A stretch of DNA of 64,000 bases from an uncultured Pseudomonadota bacterium (GTDB taxonomy: Bacteria > Myxococcota_A > UBA796 > SXON01), in the NCBI GenBank assembly GCA_903875225.1, contig CAIQVJ010000064.1, forward strand, positions 62,001-126,000, given 5' to 3'. A program made the position numbers and the translations under genes. This document shows positions 33,189-41,050 of the stretch, one piece after another. The stretch's first letter is position 1. The number at the start of each line of letters is the position of its first letter. The notes beneath the pieces were generated by a model that saw only the letters and a program-made list of their open reading frames with translations, was not told the origin of the DNA and did no database searches.

Positions 33189-34417
33189 TCCGCCTCGCGC
33201 TCTACGCCCTCACCGGGGCCTTCGCCACCACCGTCGGGTTCGTCGCCGGGTTGTACGTCACGTTCCCGAGCGAGGCGGCGATCACGTTCCTGAACTACCA
33301 GATCGACAAGAGCTCCAACCACGAGTACGCGCTCGGGGCGGACAGTCTCCGGCCCTGGTGGGCGATGGGGCTCTCGTTCAAGAACCTCACCGTCTACAGC
33401 GTGAAGCGCGCCCGACACGTGCGTGACCAACCCCTGGCCTACGAGCGTGCCCCGCTCGTGCACTTCGATTCGCTCGGAGTCCGGCTCGCCCCCCTGTCGT
33501 TCCTCACTGGCAAGCAGGGCTACTCGTTCGCAGCGGGCGTGCTGGGTGGCGCTATCGACGGGGTGTACGCGTTCAGCACGGATCTCATCGATCTCTCGTT
33601 CAACATCGATGCACTGGATCTCTCGAAGCTCGGAGCCTCTGGCCCCGAGGCGACGTTCAACCTGGTCGGCGCGTTGGGCGGCGACGCCGACATGCACGTC
33701 AACCTCAAGGAGATCAAGCAGTCGAGCGGCACACTTGCCCTGGCGATCGAGGGGTTCGCGATCGGGCCGGGCTCGAAGATGGCGGGCTTCGAGCTCCCCG
33801 AGACGAAGTTCACGACAGCGAAGTTGAGCTTCGACCTGCACGACGGCAAGATGAGCGTGACCGAGGGGTCGTTCGAGGGCGACGTGATCTCGGCCACCAT
33901 CACCGGGGATGTGACGCTCAACAAGAAGTTCGGTCGTTCCCGCAACAAGCTCGACCTCGGGTTCACCCTTCCGGAGGAGTTCCAGAAGCTCGCGGACCTC
34001 TCGCCCACCCTCAAGCGCTCCAAGGACGACGAGGGGCACTACCACTGTGCGGTGGGGGGTACCCTCGCGGCACCGTCGTTCCGGTGTGGCAAGGGCCTGG
34101 CGCCTCGCGTGCGCGAGGGGACTGTCGGCGGTCCGCTGGCCGGGCAGGGACAGGGGCCGGATGACGGCAGCGACGAGCTTGGCGACGAGGAGCGCAGGGC
34201 GCGCAGGGAGGAGCGCATCAAGGACCGCCGGGAGCGCCTGCGCAAGCGGCGTGAGGAGCAGGGGCTCGCACCGCTCCCGGCCCCCGACCGGCCCGGGATT
34301 CCGTTCGCACCTGCGGACGATGCGCCTGGCCTGGACCAGCGCTTTCCCGACCCGGACGAACCGGCGGACGAGCCCCCGCCGGAGCAGCCGCCCGAGCCGA
34401 ACCCCGAGGACGAATAG
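33185..34417 (+). CDS. gspN: Type II secretion protein GspN with long charged tail
   Basis: This 410-residue protein has an N-terminal membrane segment (about 5-28) and a beta-rich region with the GspN-like pattern (GLSFKNLTVYSVKR, GAIDGVYAFSTDLIDLSFNIDALDLSKL, and the repeated Ser/Gly strands up to about residue 295). GspN is found in only some type II systems; its role in periplasmic assembly is unclear. The final 110 residues are unusual: a highly charged helical stretch (EERRARREERIKDRRERLRK) followed by a Pro/Asp/Glu-rich end. Its ATG overlaps the gspM stop, and the next gene starts 2 bases after its stop. Confidence 0.85.
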   Translation: MIRLALYALTGAFATTVGFVAGLYVTFPSEAAITFLNYQIDKSSNHEYALGADSLRPWWAMGLSFKNLTVYSVKRARHVRDQPLAYERAPLVHFDSLGVRLAPLSFLTGKQGYSFAAGVLGGAIDGVYAFSTDLIDLSFNIDALDLSKLGASGPEATFNLVGALGGDADMHVNLKEIKQSSGTLALAIEGFAIGPGSKMAGFELPETKFTTAKLSFDLHDGKMSVTEGSFEGDVISATITGDVTLNKKFGRSRNKLDLGFTLPEEFQKLADLSPTLKRSKDDEGHYHCAVGGTLAAPSFRCGKGLAPRVREGTVGGPLAGQGQGPDDGSDELGDEERRARREERIKDRRERLRKRREEQGLAPLPAPDRPGIPFAPADDAPGLDQRFPDPDEPADEPPPEQPPEPNPEDE

Positions 34418-34419
34418 CC

Positions 34420-36216
34420 ATGAGCGCGCGCACCCTCTCCGCCGTCGCGGCGCTCACCCTCCTGGCTGGCTGTCCGATGACCGAGCCGAGGAGCGGGTCG
34501 CGTCCTCCAGTCGTGGCGCCATCCTCGCCCGTCGCCGTTGCCGCCCCCGGACCCGGCGTGCCGACAGCGCTCCCTGCTACAGGCGATGCGTGCTCGCAGC
34601 CGAACCCCGCGCGAATGGGGATCGACGCGAACCTGACCGAGTCCGTCGAGACGCTCGCGGGAGGTGACTTCGAGCAGGAGGGCATCCTGCCGCTGGTGGC
34701 TGGTGGGCCGGGGAGCCGCGCAGCCGTGGCGCACTCGGGGAAGTGGGGCTGGACGGTGCCTTCGGCGGGCAGCGTGTCGGTGTCGTTCTCCCCCGAGAAG
34801 GCCGTGACCGTGCGGTTCTCCGCCTGGGTCCGGAGCGCAGGGGCGCCCATCCAGGCGCGGCTCTCGATGGCGGGCGCACAACCTGCGGGAGGTGGGCCGC
34901 CGGAGGGCGCGGGACGGCCCGGTGGTCCCGGTGGCCCCGGGGGGCGCCCCCCGGGCGGGCGACCCGGCATGGCGCCGATGATGCGGCCGGGTCTGCCGGG
35001 CGGCGAGCCGCCCGCCGGAATGCGCGGGCCCGGGGGCGGGCCTGGAGGTGGGCCTGGCGGGATGAGCCGCGCCGGCGAATGGGTGACCGTGGGCTCCGAC
35101 TGGACCGAGGTGACCTGGGAGCAGACGTTCCAGCAGACGATCGCGACGGCCATGCTGGTCGTCGAGACGACGGGCGCCGCGAGCGTCGACGACATCTCCA
35201 TCCAGGCCCCGGGGTGGAAGCACGCGGACGGTCCGCGCAGCCTGGGCGGCATCCTGGTGCCGGCGACACCGGCGGCTCCCTTCCTCTTCGCCGTGCTCGT
35301 GCACGTGGAGGACGACCCGGGCTTCCGGCTCGGAGGCGCGAAGTGGGAGGAGACGACGCTCGTCCTGGAGGAGCTCGCCCAGGTGCTGCATCGGCATGGG
35401 GGGGCGCTCACGATCCAGACCGAGTCGGAGTGGATCGAGGGCTCGGACGCGAACGCCCGCCAGACCGGTCAGCCCAACCGCATCACGCGGATCGCCCAAC
35501 AGAGCGGGGCTCATTTTTCGACCCACACGCACGGCCCGACGTGCGTCGACAGCACGGGCAAGGCCCATGGGATCTCCGACTGCCACCAGCACCCGGAGTA
35601 CAGCACCGAGCTGGGCGTGCCGAACACCCTCGCCTACATCCAGGAGCGGCAGCAGGCCATCCAGCGGGTGACAGGGCAATTTCCCACCGATCACAATGGC
35701 AACTTCGATCTGGACACCTACAGCGGCCTCCCGTCGATCGGCATCGCCACGCTCTCCGGGTTCAAGAACCACCGCGACCAGTCGGGGCTCCCCTCGTTGT
35801 ACACGAACCCGTGGCGGCCCGCAGGCACCGCAGCCGCGCTGGACGCGTTCATCCAACATGACCCCAGCGGCCCCGTGGTCTATCTGCCGGGAGCCGGGGT
35901 GACGCTCACGCGTAGTCCGGCACGGCTCGGCGACCAGCTCGCCCGCGTGACGAGCCAGGTGCTGCGCTTTGCCGACGCCAGCCGGGTCAACACGTTCTAC
36001 ACCATCCTCGCCGAGTCGGCGTTCACGGCGCCTGCAGGTTCGGATCGCGGCGCCTACTACACCGGCGGGGGCCTCGCCCGCGACATGGCGGGCATCGACT
36101 CCATGCTCACGGTGCTGATCGATCCGCTCGTCGCCGCCGGCTACCTGAAGTGGGCGAGCCTGCCCGAGATGGGCACCGCGTACCTTGCGCAGGAGCAGGC
36201 GTGCCGCGCGCGCTGA
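34420..36216 (+). CDS. Lipoprotein with jelly-roll and deacetylase-like domains
   Basis: This 598-residue protein opens with a signal and lipobox (LLAGC, Cys at residue 18). A jelly-roll carbohydrate-binding-like domain (about 70-270) is split by a Gly/Pro/Met/Arg-rich insert (about 157-214). From about residue 285 the sequence resembles the polysaccharide-deacetylase/glycoside-hydrolase fold: FLFAVLVHVEDDPGF, an HTHGPTC His pair, TDHNGNFDL, and a C-terminal helix. The canonical NodB TFDDG motif is absent, so activity and metal binding are uncertain. It begins 2 bases after gspN and is probably in the same operon, so it may be an exported substrate or helper of the type II system. Confidence 0.72.
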   Translation: MSARTLSAVAALTLLAGCPMTEPRSGSRPPVVAPSSPVAVAAPGPGVPTALPATGDACSQPNPARMGIDANLTESVETLAGGDFEQEGILPLVAGGPGSRAAVAHSGKWGWTVPSAGSVSVSFSPEKAVTVRFSAWVRSAGAPIQARLSMAGAQPAGGGPPEGAGRPGGPGGPGGRPPGGRPGMAPMMRPGLPGGEPPAGMRGPGGGPGGGPGGMSRAGEWVTVGSDWTEVTWEQTFQQTIATAMLVVETTGAASVDDISIQAPGWKHADGPRSLGGILVPATPAAPFLFAVLVHVEDDPGFRLGGAKWEETTLVLEELAQVLHRHGGALTIQTESEWIEGSDANARQTGQPNRITRIAQQSGAHFSTHTHGPTCVDSTGKAHGISDCHQHPEYSTELGVPNTLAYIQERQQAIQRVTGQFPTDHNGNFDLDTYSGLPSIGIATLSGFKNHRDQSGLPSLYTNPWRPAGTAAALDAFIQHDPSGPVVYLPGAGVTLTRSPARLGDQLARVTSQVLRFADASRVNTFYTILAESAFTAPAGSDRGAYYTGGGLARDMAGIDSMLTVLIDPLVAAGYLKWASLPEMGTAYLAQEQACRAR

Positions 36217-37349
36217 AGATCGCGATCGGCCTGCTCGTGGTGATCGCGCTGGGAGCCGTTGCCGTCGGAGGCATCGCCGCCGTGGTGGGGCTCGGCACGG
36301 TGGGGGCGATCGCGAGCTCCCGCGCCTCTTCTCCGGACGCGGTGCCGGTGGCTGCCGGGCAGTCGGGGCCGACGGCCGAGGATCCCTGCCCGGGCGGGTG
36401 CATCACGTTCGCGGTGAACGTCCACGACGTGGACCACGTGTCGGAGAGCGCCGACACCGTGATGCACGCGATCGACATCTTCACGAGCCACGGGGTGAAG
36501 GGGGAGTTCTACATCACCGGCGCGATGGCGGAGCGCTATGCGAAGGAGCGGCCGGACGTGGTCGCGCGGATCCAGGCCACGGGGATGACCGTGAGCTACC
36601 ACTTCCGGCCGCCCCACCCGCTCTACGCGGGCTTCGATGGTCGGCTCAAGTCCCTCTCCGACGCCGATCTGGCGACGACGCTGCGAGACTACGAGACCTA
36701 CGCGATCAGCCCCACCACCGGGGACCTGGACCGGACCAGGCCCGGGGGGTACGCGCTCGTGCGCGACACCTTTGGCTCCGCGCCGGTCACGGTGAGCCCG
36801 ATGACGACGGACCCGCGCCTGCACCAGGCGGCGTTGGAGGTGTACCGCTCGATGGGCGCGAAAGCAGCGATCTTCTACCATGAAGGCGGCGCGCCGGCCG
36901 AGTACCCGTTGGAGACGCGCGCGGGCCTGCTCGTCCGCCCGAGTGACTTCGGTGTGACCCGCTGGGACGACGGGCACGGCCACTCGCCGTTCTGGTGGTC
37001 GCGCGTGCTACGCGATCCGTCCTACAACCCGCTCGACCACCTGAGGACCGAGCTCCGCGAGTGGACGAAGCCCCGCGGCGCGTTCGTGACCGTGCTGATG
37101 CATGAGAACGACTTCATGCGGCAGGACGCCCCCGAATGGACCTACGCGTACTACCCGAACGGCGACGGCAAGGCGTCCCCGCTCCCTCCGCCGTGGACCG
37201 TGGACCGTGCGGACCCCACGCACCAGCGCAGCCCCGAGGAGCGCGCGGCCATCTGGTCCGCCTACGATCAGCTGGTGGGGTGGGCCTCCACCAACCTGCA
37301 CGTGGTCACGGATGTGGACATCCTCCAGATGCCGCAGCGGGCGCGGTGA
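36201..37349 (+). CDS. Membrane-anchored polysaccharide-deacetylase-like protein
   Basis: This 382-residue protein starts at GTG 36201, overlapping the previous gene by 16 bases, with AGGAG upstream. An N-terminal membrane anchor (about 5-32) precedes a domain like the NodB fold: CITFAVNVHDVDHVSESADTVMHAIDIFTSHGVKGEFYITG resembles the start of the family (aspartate in HDVDH), and ISPTTGDLDRTRPGGYALV, an AIFYHEGG segment and FVTVLMHENDF follow. It is similar in outline to the preceding protein. The canonical TFDDG is modified to VHDVDH, so catalysis is uncertain. It may act on surface polysaccharide; coupling to the gsp operon suggests a link to secretion. Confidence 0.72.
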   Translation: MPRALKIAIGLLVVIALGAVAVGGIAAVVGLGTVGAIASSRASSPDAVPVAAGQSGPTAEDPCPGGCITFAVNVHDVDHVSESADTVMHAIDIFTSHGVKGEFYITGAMAERYAKERPDVVARIQATGMTVSYHFRPPHPLYAGFDGRLKSLSDADLATTLRDYETYAISPTTGDLDRTRPGGYALVRDTFGSAPVTVSPMTTDPRLHQAALEVYRSMGAKAAIFYHEGGAPAEYPLETRAGLLVRPSDFGVTRWDDGHGHSPFWWSRVLRDPSYNPLDHLRTELREWTKPRGAFVTVLMHENDFMRQDAPEWTYAYYPNGDGKASPLPPPWTVDRADPTHQRSPEERAAIWSAYDQLVGWASTNLHVVTDVDILQMPQRAR

Positions 37350-37445
37350 GGCCGGCGGCCTGCTGAACCCCTCTCCGGGCTCACCCGCGTGTGGCATGGG
37401 TGGTATCGGGCGAGCGCCGCAGCGTGTGGGCGAGGAGGCCGCGGA

Positions 37446-38015
37446 CTACCCGAGCCCGGCCAACGCCGAGCGGAGGGCGGCTCCCCGGTGGCTGATCGCG
37501 TCCTTCTCGTTCGGCGAGAGCTGGGCCATGGCGCGGCCGGGGGTCGCTTCCGGAAGGAACAGCGGGTCGTACCCGAACCCGCCGGAGCCCTGGGGCTCGA
37601 ACCCGATCCGCCCCTCGCACCGCCCTTCGAACACGGCTTCCGGTCCGAGGCCCACGATCGCGATCACGCAGCGGTAGCGCGCACCTCGCGCTGCGGCGGG
37701 CTGGGCTGCCAACTCAACCAGGAGTCGCGCGTTGTTCGCGGTGTCCGTAGCCTCCGGAGAGTACCGCTTGGACCGCACGCCCGGCCGCCCGGCCAGCGCG
37801 TCCACCTCGAGGCCCGAATCGTCGGCGAGGCAGGGGAGTCCGGTGCGTTCGTGGCAATAGCGCGCCTTCTGGAGCGCGTTGGCCAGGAAGGTCTCCCCGG
37901 TCTCCGGCGGATCGCCGACTGCTGCGGGCAGGGGCAGCCACTCGACGTGGGGCGCCATGCGCGTCAACTCCTCGATCTTGTGCGCGTTGCGGGTCGCGAG
38001 CACGACACGGATCAC
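37446..38015 (-). CDS. rdgB: XTP/dITP diphosphatase (HAM1/RdgB)
   Basis: This 189-residue enzyme hydrolyses non-canonical purine nucleoside triphosphates (ITP, XTP, dITP) to monophosphates so that they are not built into nucleic acid. Signature segments are LATRNAHKIEEL at the N terminus, LADDSGLEVDAL (metal-binding Asp pair near residues 65-66), GGFGYDPLF and the SHRG motif near the C terminus. The length is typical (about 190-200). Its start overlaps the stop of a small unknown gene by 4 bases, and it is the last gene of a four-gene minus-strand operon starting at 39950. Confidence 0.97.
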   Translation of the reverse strand: MIRVVLATRNAHKIEELTRMAPHVEWLPLPAAVGDPPETGETFLANALQKARYCHERTGLPCLADDSGLEVDALAGRPGVRSKRYSPEATDTANNARLLVELAAQPAAARGARYRCVIAIVGLGPEAVFEGRCEGRIGFEPQGSGGFGYDPLFLPEATPGRAMAQLSPNEKDAISHRGAALRSALAGLG

Positions 38016-38299
38016 GTCTTGTCTCCGCTGAACGCGTTGTCGTCGCCCCCGGCCTCGCGGGGCGTGGCGAGCGGGCGTGCGATCTGCGCCTCTCGTTCGG
38101 CGATCACCACGGTGAGCACGGCCATGACTCCGGCCTTGTCCAGCGTACGCAGGGCGCCGAGCAGGTCACTGGCGCAGTACTGCAGGCCGGTGCGCGTGAT
38201 CTGGGTGATGGTGAGGGGCAGGGCGATCTCCTCCTTGTACACGAGCCGCAGCAGCGCACGCAGGGCGTCGGTTGGAACCTCGGTCAGGCCTCGTACCAT
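38012..38299 (-). CDS. Small unknown protein
   Basis: This 95-residue protein is probably helical (LRALLRLVYKEEIALPLTITQITRTGLQYCASDLLGALRTLDKAGVMAVLTVVIAER) with a charged, Gly/Asp-rich tail. A segment around TLDKAGVMAVLTVVIAERE looks like a helix-turn-helix-type or small scaffold helix pair, but no family was recognised. It is fully coupled to its neighbours: the ATG overlaps the MBL-fold gene stop by one base and its stop overlaps rdgB by four. The coupling and lack of frame disruption are the main evidence that it is real. Confidence 0.65.
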   Translation of the reverse strand: MVRGLTEVPTDALRALLRLVYKEEIALPLTITQITRTGLQYCASDLLGALRTLDKAGVMAVLTVVIAEREAQIARPLATPREAGGDDNAFSGDKT

Positions 38300-39063
38300 C
38301 AGCCCTCCACCGCGAGGCCGTCGTATCCACGCTCAACGGGCACGCCGACCCGGGCCACGCGCGCGAGGGCCGCCACCGGATCGTTCTCCGGGTACAGATG
38401 GGTGAGGATGACGCGGCGTGGACGCGCGGCATCGACCAGCGCGGCCACGTCGTCGGGGCTGAGGTGTGAGTCCCACGGGTCCTTGCCGGGGACAGCGCAT
38501 TCGGTCACCAGCAGGTCCACGCCGGAGGCGAGGATGGCGAGGTTTTCGTTCGGCCCCGTGTCCCCCGAAAAAACGGCGGTGAACCCGGATGGGGAGGTGA
38601 ACCGGAGGTGCAGCGCACCCGCCGAGTGGTTGGCTGGGAGCGTGTCGAGCACCACGCCGCCGGGGAGCAGCGCCCGGCCCGGGCCGCCCAGGGACAGCTC
38701 GGTGACCTGGGTGGTCCAGCGATCGGACCGGATCCAGGTCCCGTAGGTCGAGTACAGGCCCTCCAGGAAGGCATGAAAGCCCTCGCCCGCCCAGATCGGG
38801 TAGTCCCGGGTCCGGGGGATGTCCACGCCGACCTTGAGCGCGAAGAGGATCGGCACCAGATCTGCGCAGTGGTCCACGTGGCGGTGACTGTAGATCCCCC
38901 CATCCAGCTCCCGGGCGTCGACCCCCAGTTTCTTGAGTCGGGTGATGGTGCCGCTGCCACCGTCCACCAGCAGTCGGGTTCCCTGCTCTTCGACGAGGAA
39001 CCCTGCCGAGCCACGGTCCGCGTCGGGCACGAGCGTACCGCTCCCGACGATCGTGAACTTCAT
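38299..39063 (-). CDS. MBL-fold metallo-hydrolase (RNase Z-like)
   Basis: This 254-residue protein has the metallo-beta-lactamase fold of the RNase Z/AtsA group. The metal-binding HSHMDH-type motif reads HRHVDH (YSHRHVDHCAD), followed by LLPANHSAG-like (LPANHSAG) and FSGDTGP segments, and a late ILTHLYPEND His. It could process tRNA 3' ends or hydrolyse phosphoesters; the family is broad and no exosite arm typical of tRNase Z was identified. Its start overlaps the preceding gene by 4 bases and its stop overlaps the small unknown gene by one base. Confidence 0.85.
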   Translation of the reverse strand: MKFTIVGSGTLVPDADRGSAGFLVEEQGTRLLVDGGSGTITRLKKLGVDARELDGGIYSHRHVDHCADLVPILFALKVGVDIPRTRDYPIWAGEGFHAFLEGLYSTYGTWIRSDRWTTQVTELSLGGPGRALLPGGVVLDTLPANHSAGALHLRFTSPSGFTAVFSGDTGPNENLAILASGVDLLVTECAVPGKDPWDSHLSPDDVAALVDAARPRRVILTHLYPENDPVAALARVARVGVPVERGYDGLAVEG

Positions 39064-39950
39064 CGGTGGGTGAATCCGTACAGCACGACCGCTGCCACGA
39101 TGGCCAGCAATCCGAAAAGACCGACCGCGCCGATCATCCAGGGCACGTAGTTGGTGCGCGGGGCGACCTGCTCGGTCTCGTCGGACTCCTCTTCCTGGGG
39201 CGGGGGCTCGGCTGCCTGCACCGGTGCGGGCGGCCGCTCCGGTTCCACGGGCATCGCGAACGCCCCGTTGCGCAGCGACAGCGCGAACACGCCGAACTCG
39301 GCGATGTCCTTGCACAGGGGCATGTTCTGCAGCATCCACTTCTCGAAGCCGTTCTCTTCGTTGGCGTTCGACATCCGGCCGGCCTCGTAGAGCGGCAGCG
39401 GGGCGTAGTCGAGGTTCGGCTTCTCCGGGACCTCGGCGAACGGCACACGCCCCTCGGTGCGCAGCCACCGCTTGAGCGCATACCGGGCGTCGAGCACGGC
39501 GAACGGCATGCCGCCGAGCGCCTCGGCCTCCTTGGCCACGCGCTCGTAGGGGTACCGGGCGTCGTAGGCGTGGGCCAGCAGGCGGACCTGGGACGCCGGC
39601 ATGGCCTGCCGGGCGCGCCCGAGGATCTCGGAGGGGAGCTTGCCCCCCGTGAGCTGGTTTGCAAAGTCGCCGCCGGGGATGCGGCCACCCGCCATGCGCA
39701 GCTCCTCCGAGAGGATGCCGTGCGCCCAATCCGCGAGGTCAGCGGGGTTGCTGACCGAGACGATGCCTTGCTGAAAGCGGGTGCAGGCGCGTTGCAGGGG
39801 GGTGCGACCGTGCTGGTCGCCCAGGCGACAGGCGGTGACCGCGTAGTACCAGTCGGAGAATCGCTGGGCCATCGCCTGGCCCGACGAGGCGTCGCCACCT
39901 CGCCATTGCTTGAAGAGCTGTTGCGGGGCTACACTGTTCAGATCGGACAT
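39060..39950 (-). CDS. C-terminally membrane-anchored unknown protein
   Basis: This 296-residue protein is cytoplasmic except for one C-terminal membrane segment (about 272-293). The N terminus (LFKQWRGGDASSGQAMAQRFSDWYYAVTACRLG) has the look of sigma-factor region 2 helices, but region 4 is absent, so this is a weak resemblance. A Pro/Glu-rich linker precedes the anchor (PERPPAPVQAAEPPPQEEESDE). It is the first gene of the operon that leads through the MBL-fold hydrolase to rdgB, with a good leaderless promoter. Function unknown; a tail-anchored regulator is possible. Confidence 0.68.
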   Translation of the reverse strand: MSDLNSVAPQQLFKQWRGGDASSGQAMAQRFSDWYYAVTACRLGDQHGRTPLQRACTRFQQGIVSVSNPADLADWAHGILSEELRMAGGRIPGGDFANQLTGGKLPSEILGRARQAMPASQVRLLAHAYDARYPYERVAKEAEALGGMPFAVLDARYALKRWLRTEGRVPFAEVPEKPNLDYAPLPLYEAGRMSNANEENGFEKWMLQNMPLCKDIAEFGVFALSLRNGAFAMPVEPERPPAPVQAAEPPPQEEESDETEQVAPRTNYVPWMIGAVGLFGLLAIVAAVVLYGFTHR

Positions 39951-39956
39951 CGCGCC

Positions 39957-39985
39957 ATCGTAAGGAGATGGACAACTTTAGACAA
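39957..39985 (-). promoter_or_regulatory. Leaderless promoter of the rdgB operon
   Basis: On the minus strand TTGTCT (39985-39980), a 17-bp spacer and TACGAT (39962-39957) are followed by 6 nt and the ATG at 39950. Spacing fits transcription starting on the start codon. Confidence 0.6.
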
Positions 39986-39998
39986 GGGGGCTTCGACG

Positions 39999-40022
39999 AA
40001 AGCGCCTTTGCCGAGGCGCTTT
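39999..40022. terminator. Hairpin between trmH and the next minus-strand gene
   Basis: AAAGCGCCT (39999-40007) and AGGCGCTTT (40014-40022) form a 9-bp stem with a 6-nt loop. It lies 59 bases past the trmH stop and just upstream of the leaderless promoter. There is no long T tract, so Rho-independent termination is only a suggestion. Confidence 0.4.
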
Positions 40023-40080
40023 GGGTCCACAGGCCCGCGTGATGCGGCGCGGCGGCGGCGCGGGGCCCTGTCGCGACTTC

Positions 40081-40707
40081 TCAGGTGGCGTTGCTCGCCC
40101 TGGCCCGCAGGCCGCGGCGACCGCTCTCCTCGTGCTTGAGCCACTGCTCGATGAACCGCTGCTTCTCCGCGGCGGACAGATCGTGGCCGACCAGCGCCCG
40201 CCTTCGGTCCGCCGCAGCGCGCAGGAGGATCGCGCCCGAGACCGAGACGTTCAGCGACTCGGTGAGACCCCGCATCGGGATCATCACCGCCCCGTCGGCC
40301 AGCGCCCGAGCCTCGGCGCTCACACCGCGGACCTCGCTCCCGAACAAGAGGGCGATCGGCTTCTCCACCGGAACGGTCTCGGGGGTGTACGCCCCCTCCG
40401 CGAGGTCCGCGACGTACACGGCGAACCCCCGTGCGTGCAGCTCATCGATGCTCTCGCGCACCGTGGGGAAGACCCGGGTGCGCAGCCATCGCTCCGCCCC
40501 CCGCGCGGCACCGACGCTCGGCTTGAAGAACGCCGTGATCAGGTGGACCTCATGTACGCCGAACGCCTCGCAGCTCCGCACCAACGCAGAGGCGTTGTGC
40601 CGCCGCCGCACGGCTTCGATGACGGCGACCACCGAGCCCATGCGCTGGTCGAGCGCCGCCTGCACCTTCTCGAGGCGCGCGGGCGTGACGATGGTCTGGG
40701 CGTCCAT
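40081..40707 (-). CDS. trmH: SpoU-family RNA 2'-O-methyltransferase (TrmH-like)
   Basis: This 208-residue SPOUT methyltransferase probably methylates G18 of tRNA. All three motifs are visible: NASALVRSCEAFG (motif 1), LLFGSEVRGVS (motif 2) and IPMRGLTESLNVSVSGAILL (motif 3, with the trefoil-knot Asn-Ser). The length matches TrmH (about 200-230) rather than the longer rRNA enzymes RlmB. A Lys/Arg-rich N-terminal helix could aid RNA binding. Its ATG overlaps the yhbY stop by one base, so both are made from one leaderless transcript. Confidence 0.9.
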   Translation of the reverse strand: MDAQTIVTPARLEKVQAALDQRMGSVVAVIEAVRRRHNASALVRSCEAFGVHEVHLITAFFKPSVGAARGAERWLRTRVFPTVRESIDELHARGFAVYVADLAEGAYTPETVPVEKPIALLFGSEVRGVSAEARALADGAVMIPMRGLTESLNVSVSGAILLRAAADRRRALVGHDLSAAEKQRFIEQWLKHEESGRRGLRARASNAT

Positions 40708-41006
40708 CAGTCCCGCGGGAGGACGATCTGGGGGTCCGACTTTTTGCGGCGGTAGAGCACGATGACCCTGCCGATCACCTGCACCACGGTGGCGTTGCAG
40801 TACGCCGCCAGTTGGGCGGCGGCCTCGTGCTTGTCGTCCAGGCAGCCGTCGCCCAGTTTGAGCTTGATGAGCTCGTGGTTCTCGAGCTCCTGCGTGGCCT
40901 TGCGCTCGACCGCCTCGCTCACTCCCTCCTTTCCGGCGTAGACGACGGGGTTCAGGGCGTGCGCGAGCCCGCGGAGGTATCGCTTTTGTTTGCTGGTGAG
41001 GTCCAT
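40707..41006 (-). CDS. yhbY: CRS1/YhbY-domain RNA-binding protein
   Basis: This 99-residue protein is a single CRM (CRS1-YhbY) domain that binds RNA and in other bacteria associates with pre-50S ribosomal particles. The diagnostic LTSKQKRYLRGLAHALNPVVYAGKEGVSEAV opening, the HELIKLKLG segment and the final GRVIVLYRRKK strand are all present, and the length is normal (about 97). Its stop overlaps the trmH start by one base. A TTGCCT-17-TACCCC element ends 6 nt upstream of its ATG, pointing to a leaderless message. Confidence 0.94.
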   Translation of the reverse strand: MDLTSKQKRYLRGLAHALNPVVYAGKEGVSEAVERKATQELENHELIKLKLGDGCLDDKHEAAAQLAAYCNATVVQVIGRVIVLYRRKKSDPQIVLPRD

Positions 41007-41012
41007 GCGCGG

Positions 41013-41041
41013 GGGGTAGCGTTCCGGGACCCGTGAGGCAA
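41013..41041 (-). promoter_or_regulatory. Leaderless promoter of yhbY-trmH
   Basis: On the minus strand TTGCCT (41041-41036), a 17-bp spacer and TACCCC (41018-41013) are followed by 6 nt and the ATG at 41006. Confidence 0.5.
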
Positions 41042-41050
41042 CCGGCGCAG

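Noticed and set aside
34891..35062. CRISPR-like or tandem DNA repeat
   Set aside because: The repetition is codon bias in a Gly/Pro-rich protein stretch; there are no constant repeats with unique spacers.
34420..37349. Canonical NodB chitin deacetylases
   Set aside because: The TFDDG and HxxxH catalytic set is not intact in either protein, so only the fold is claimed.
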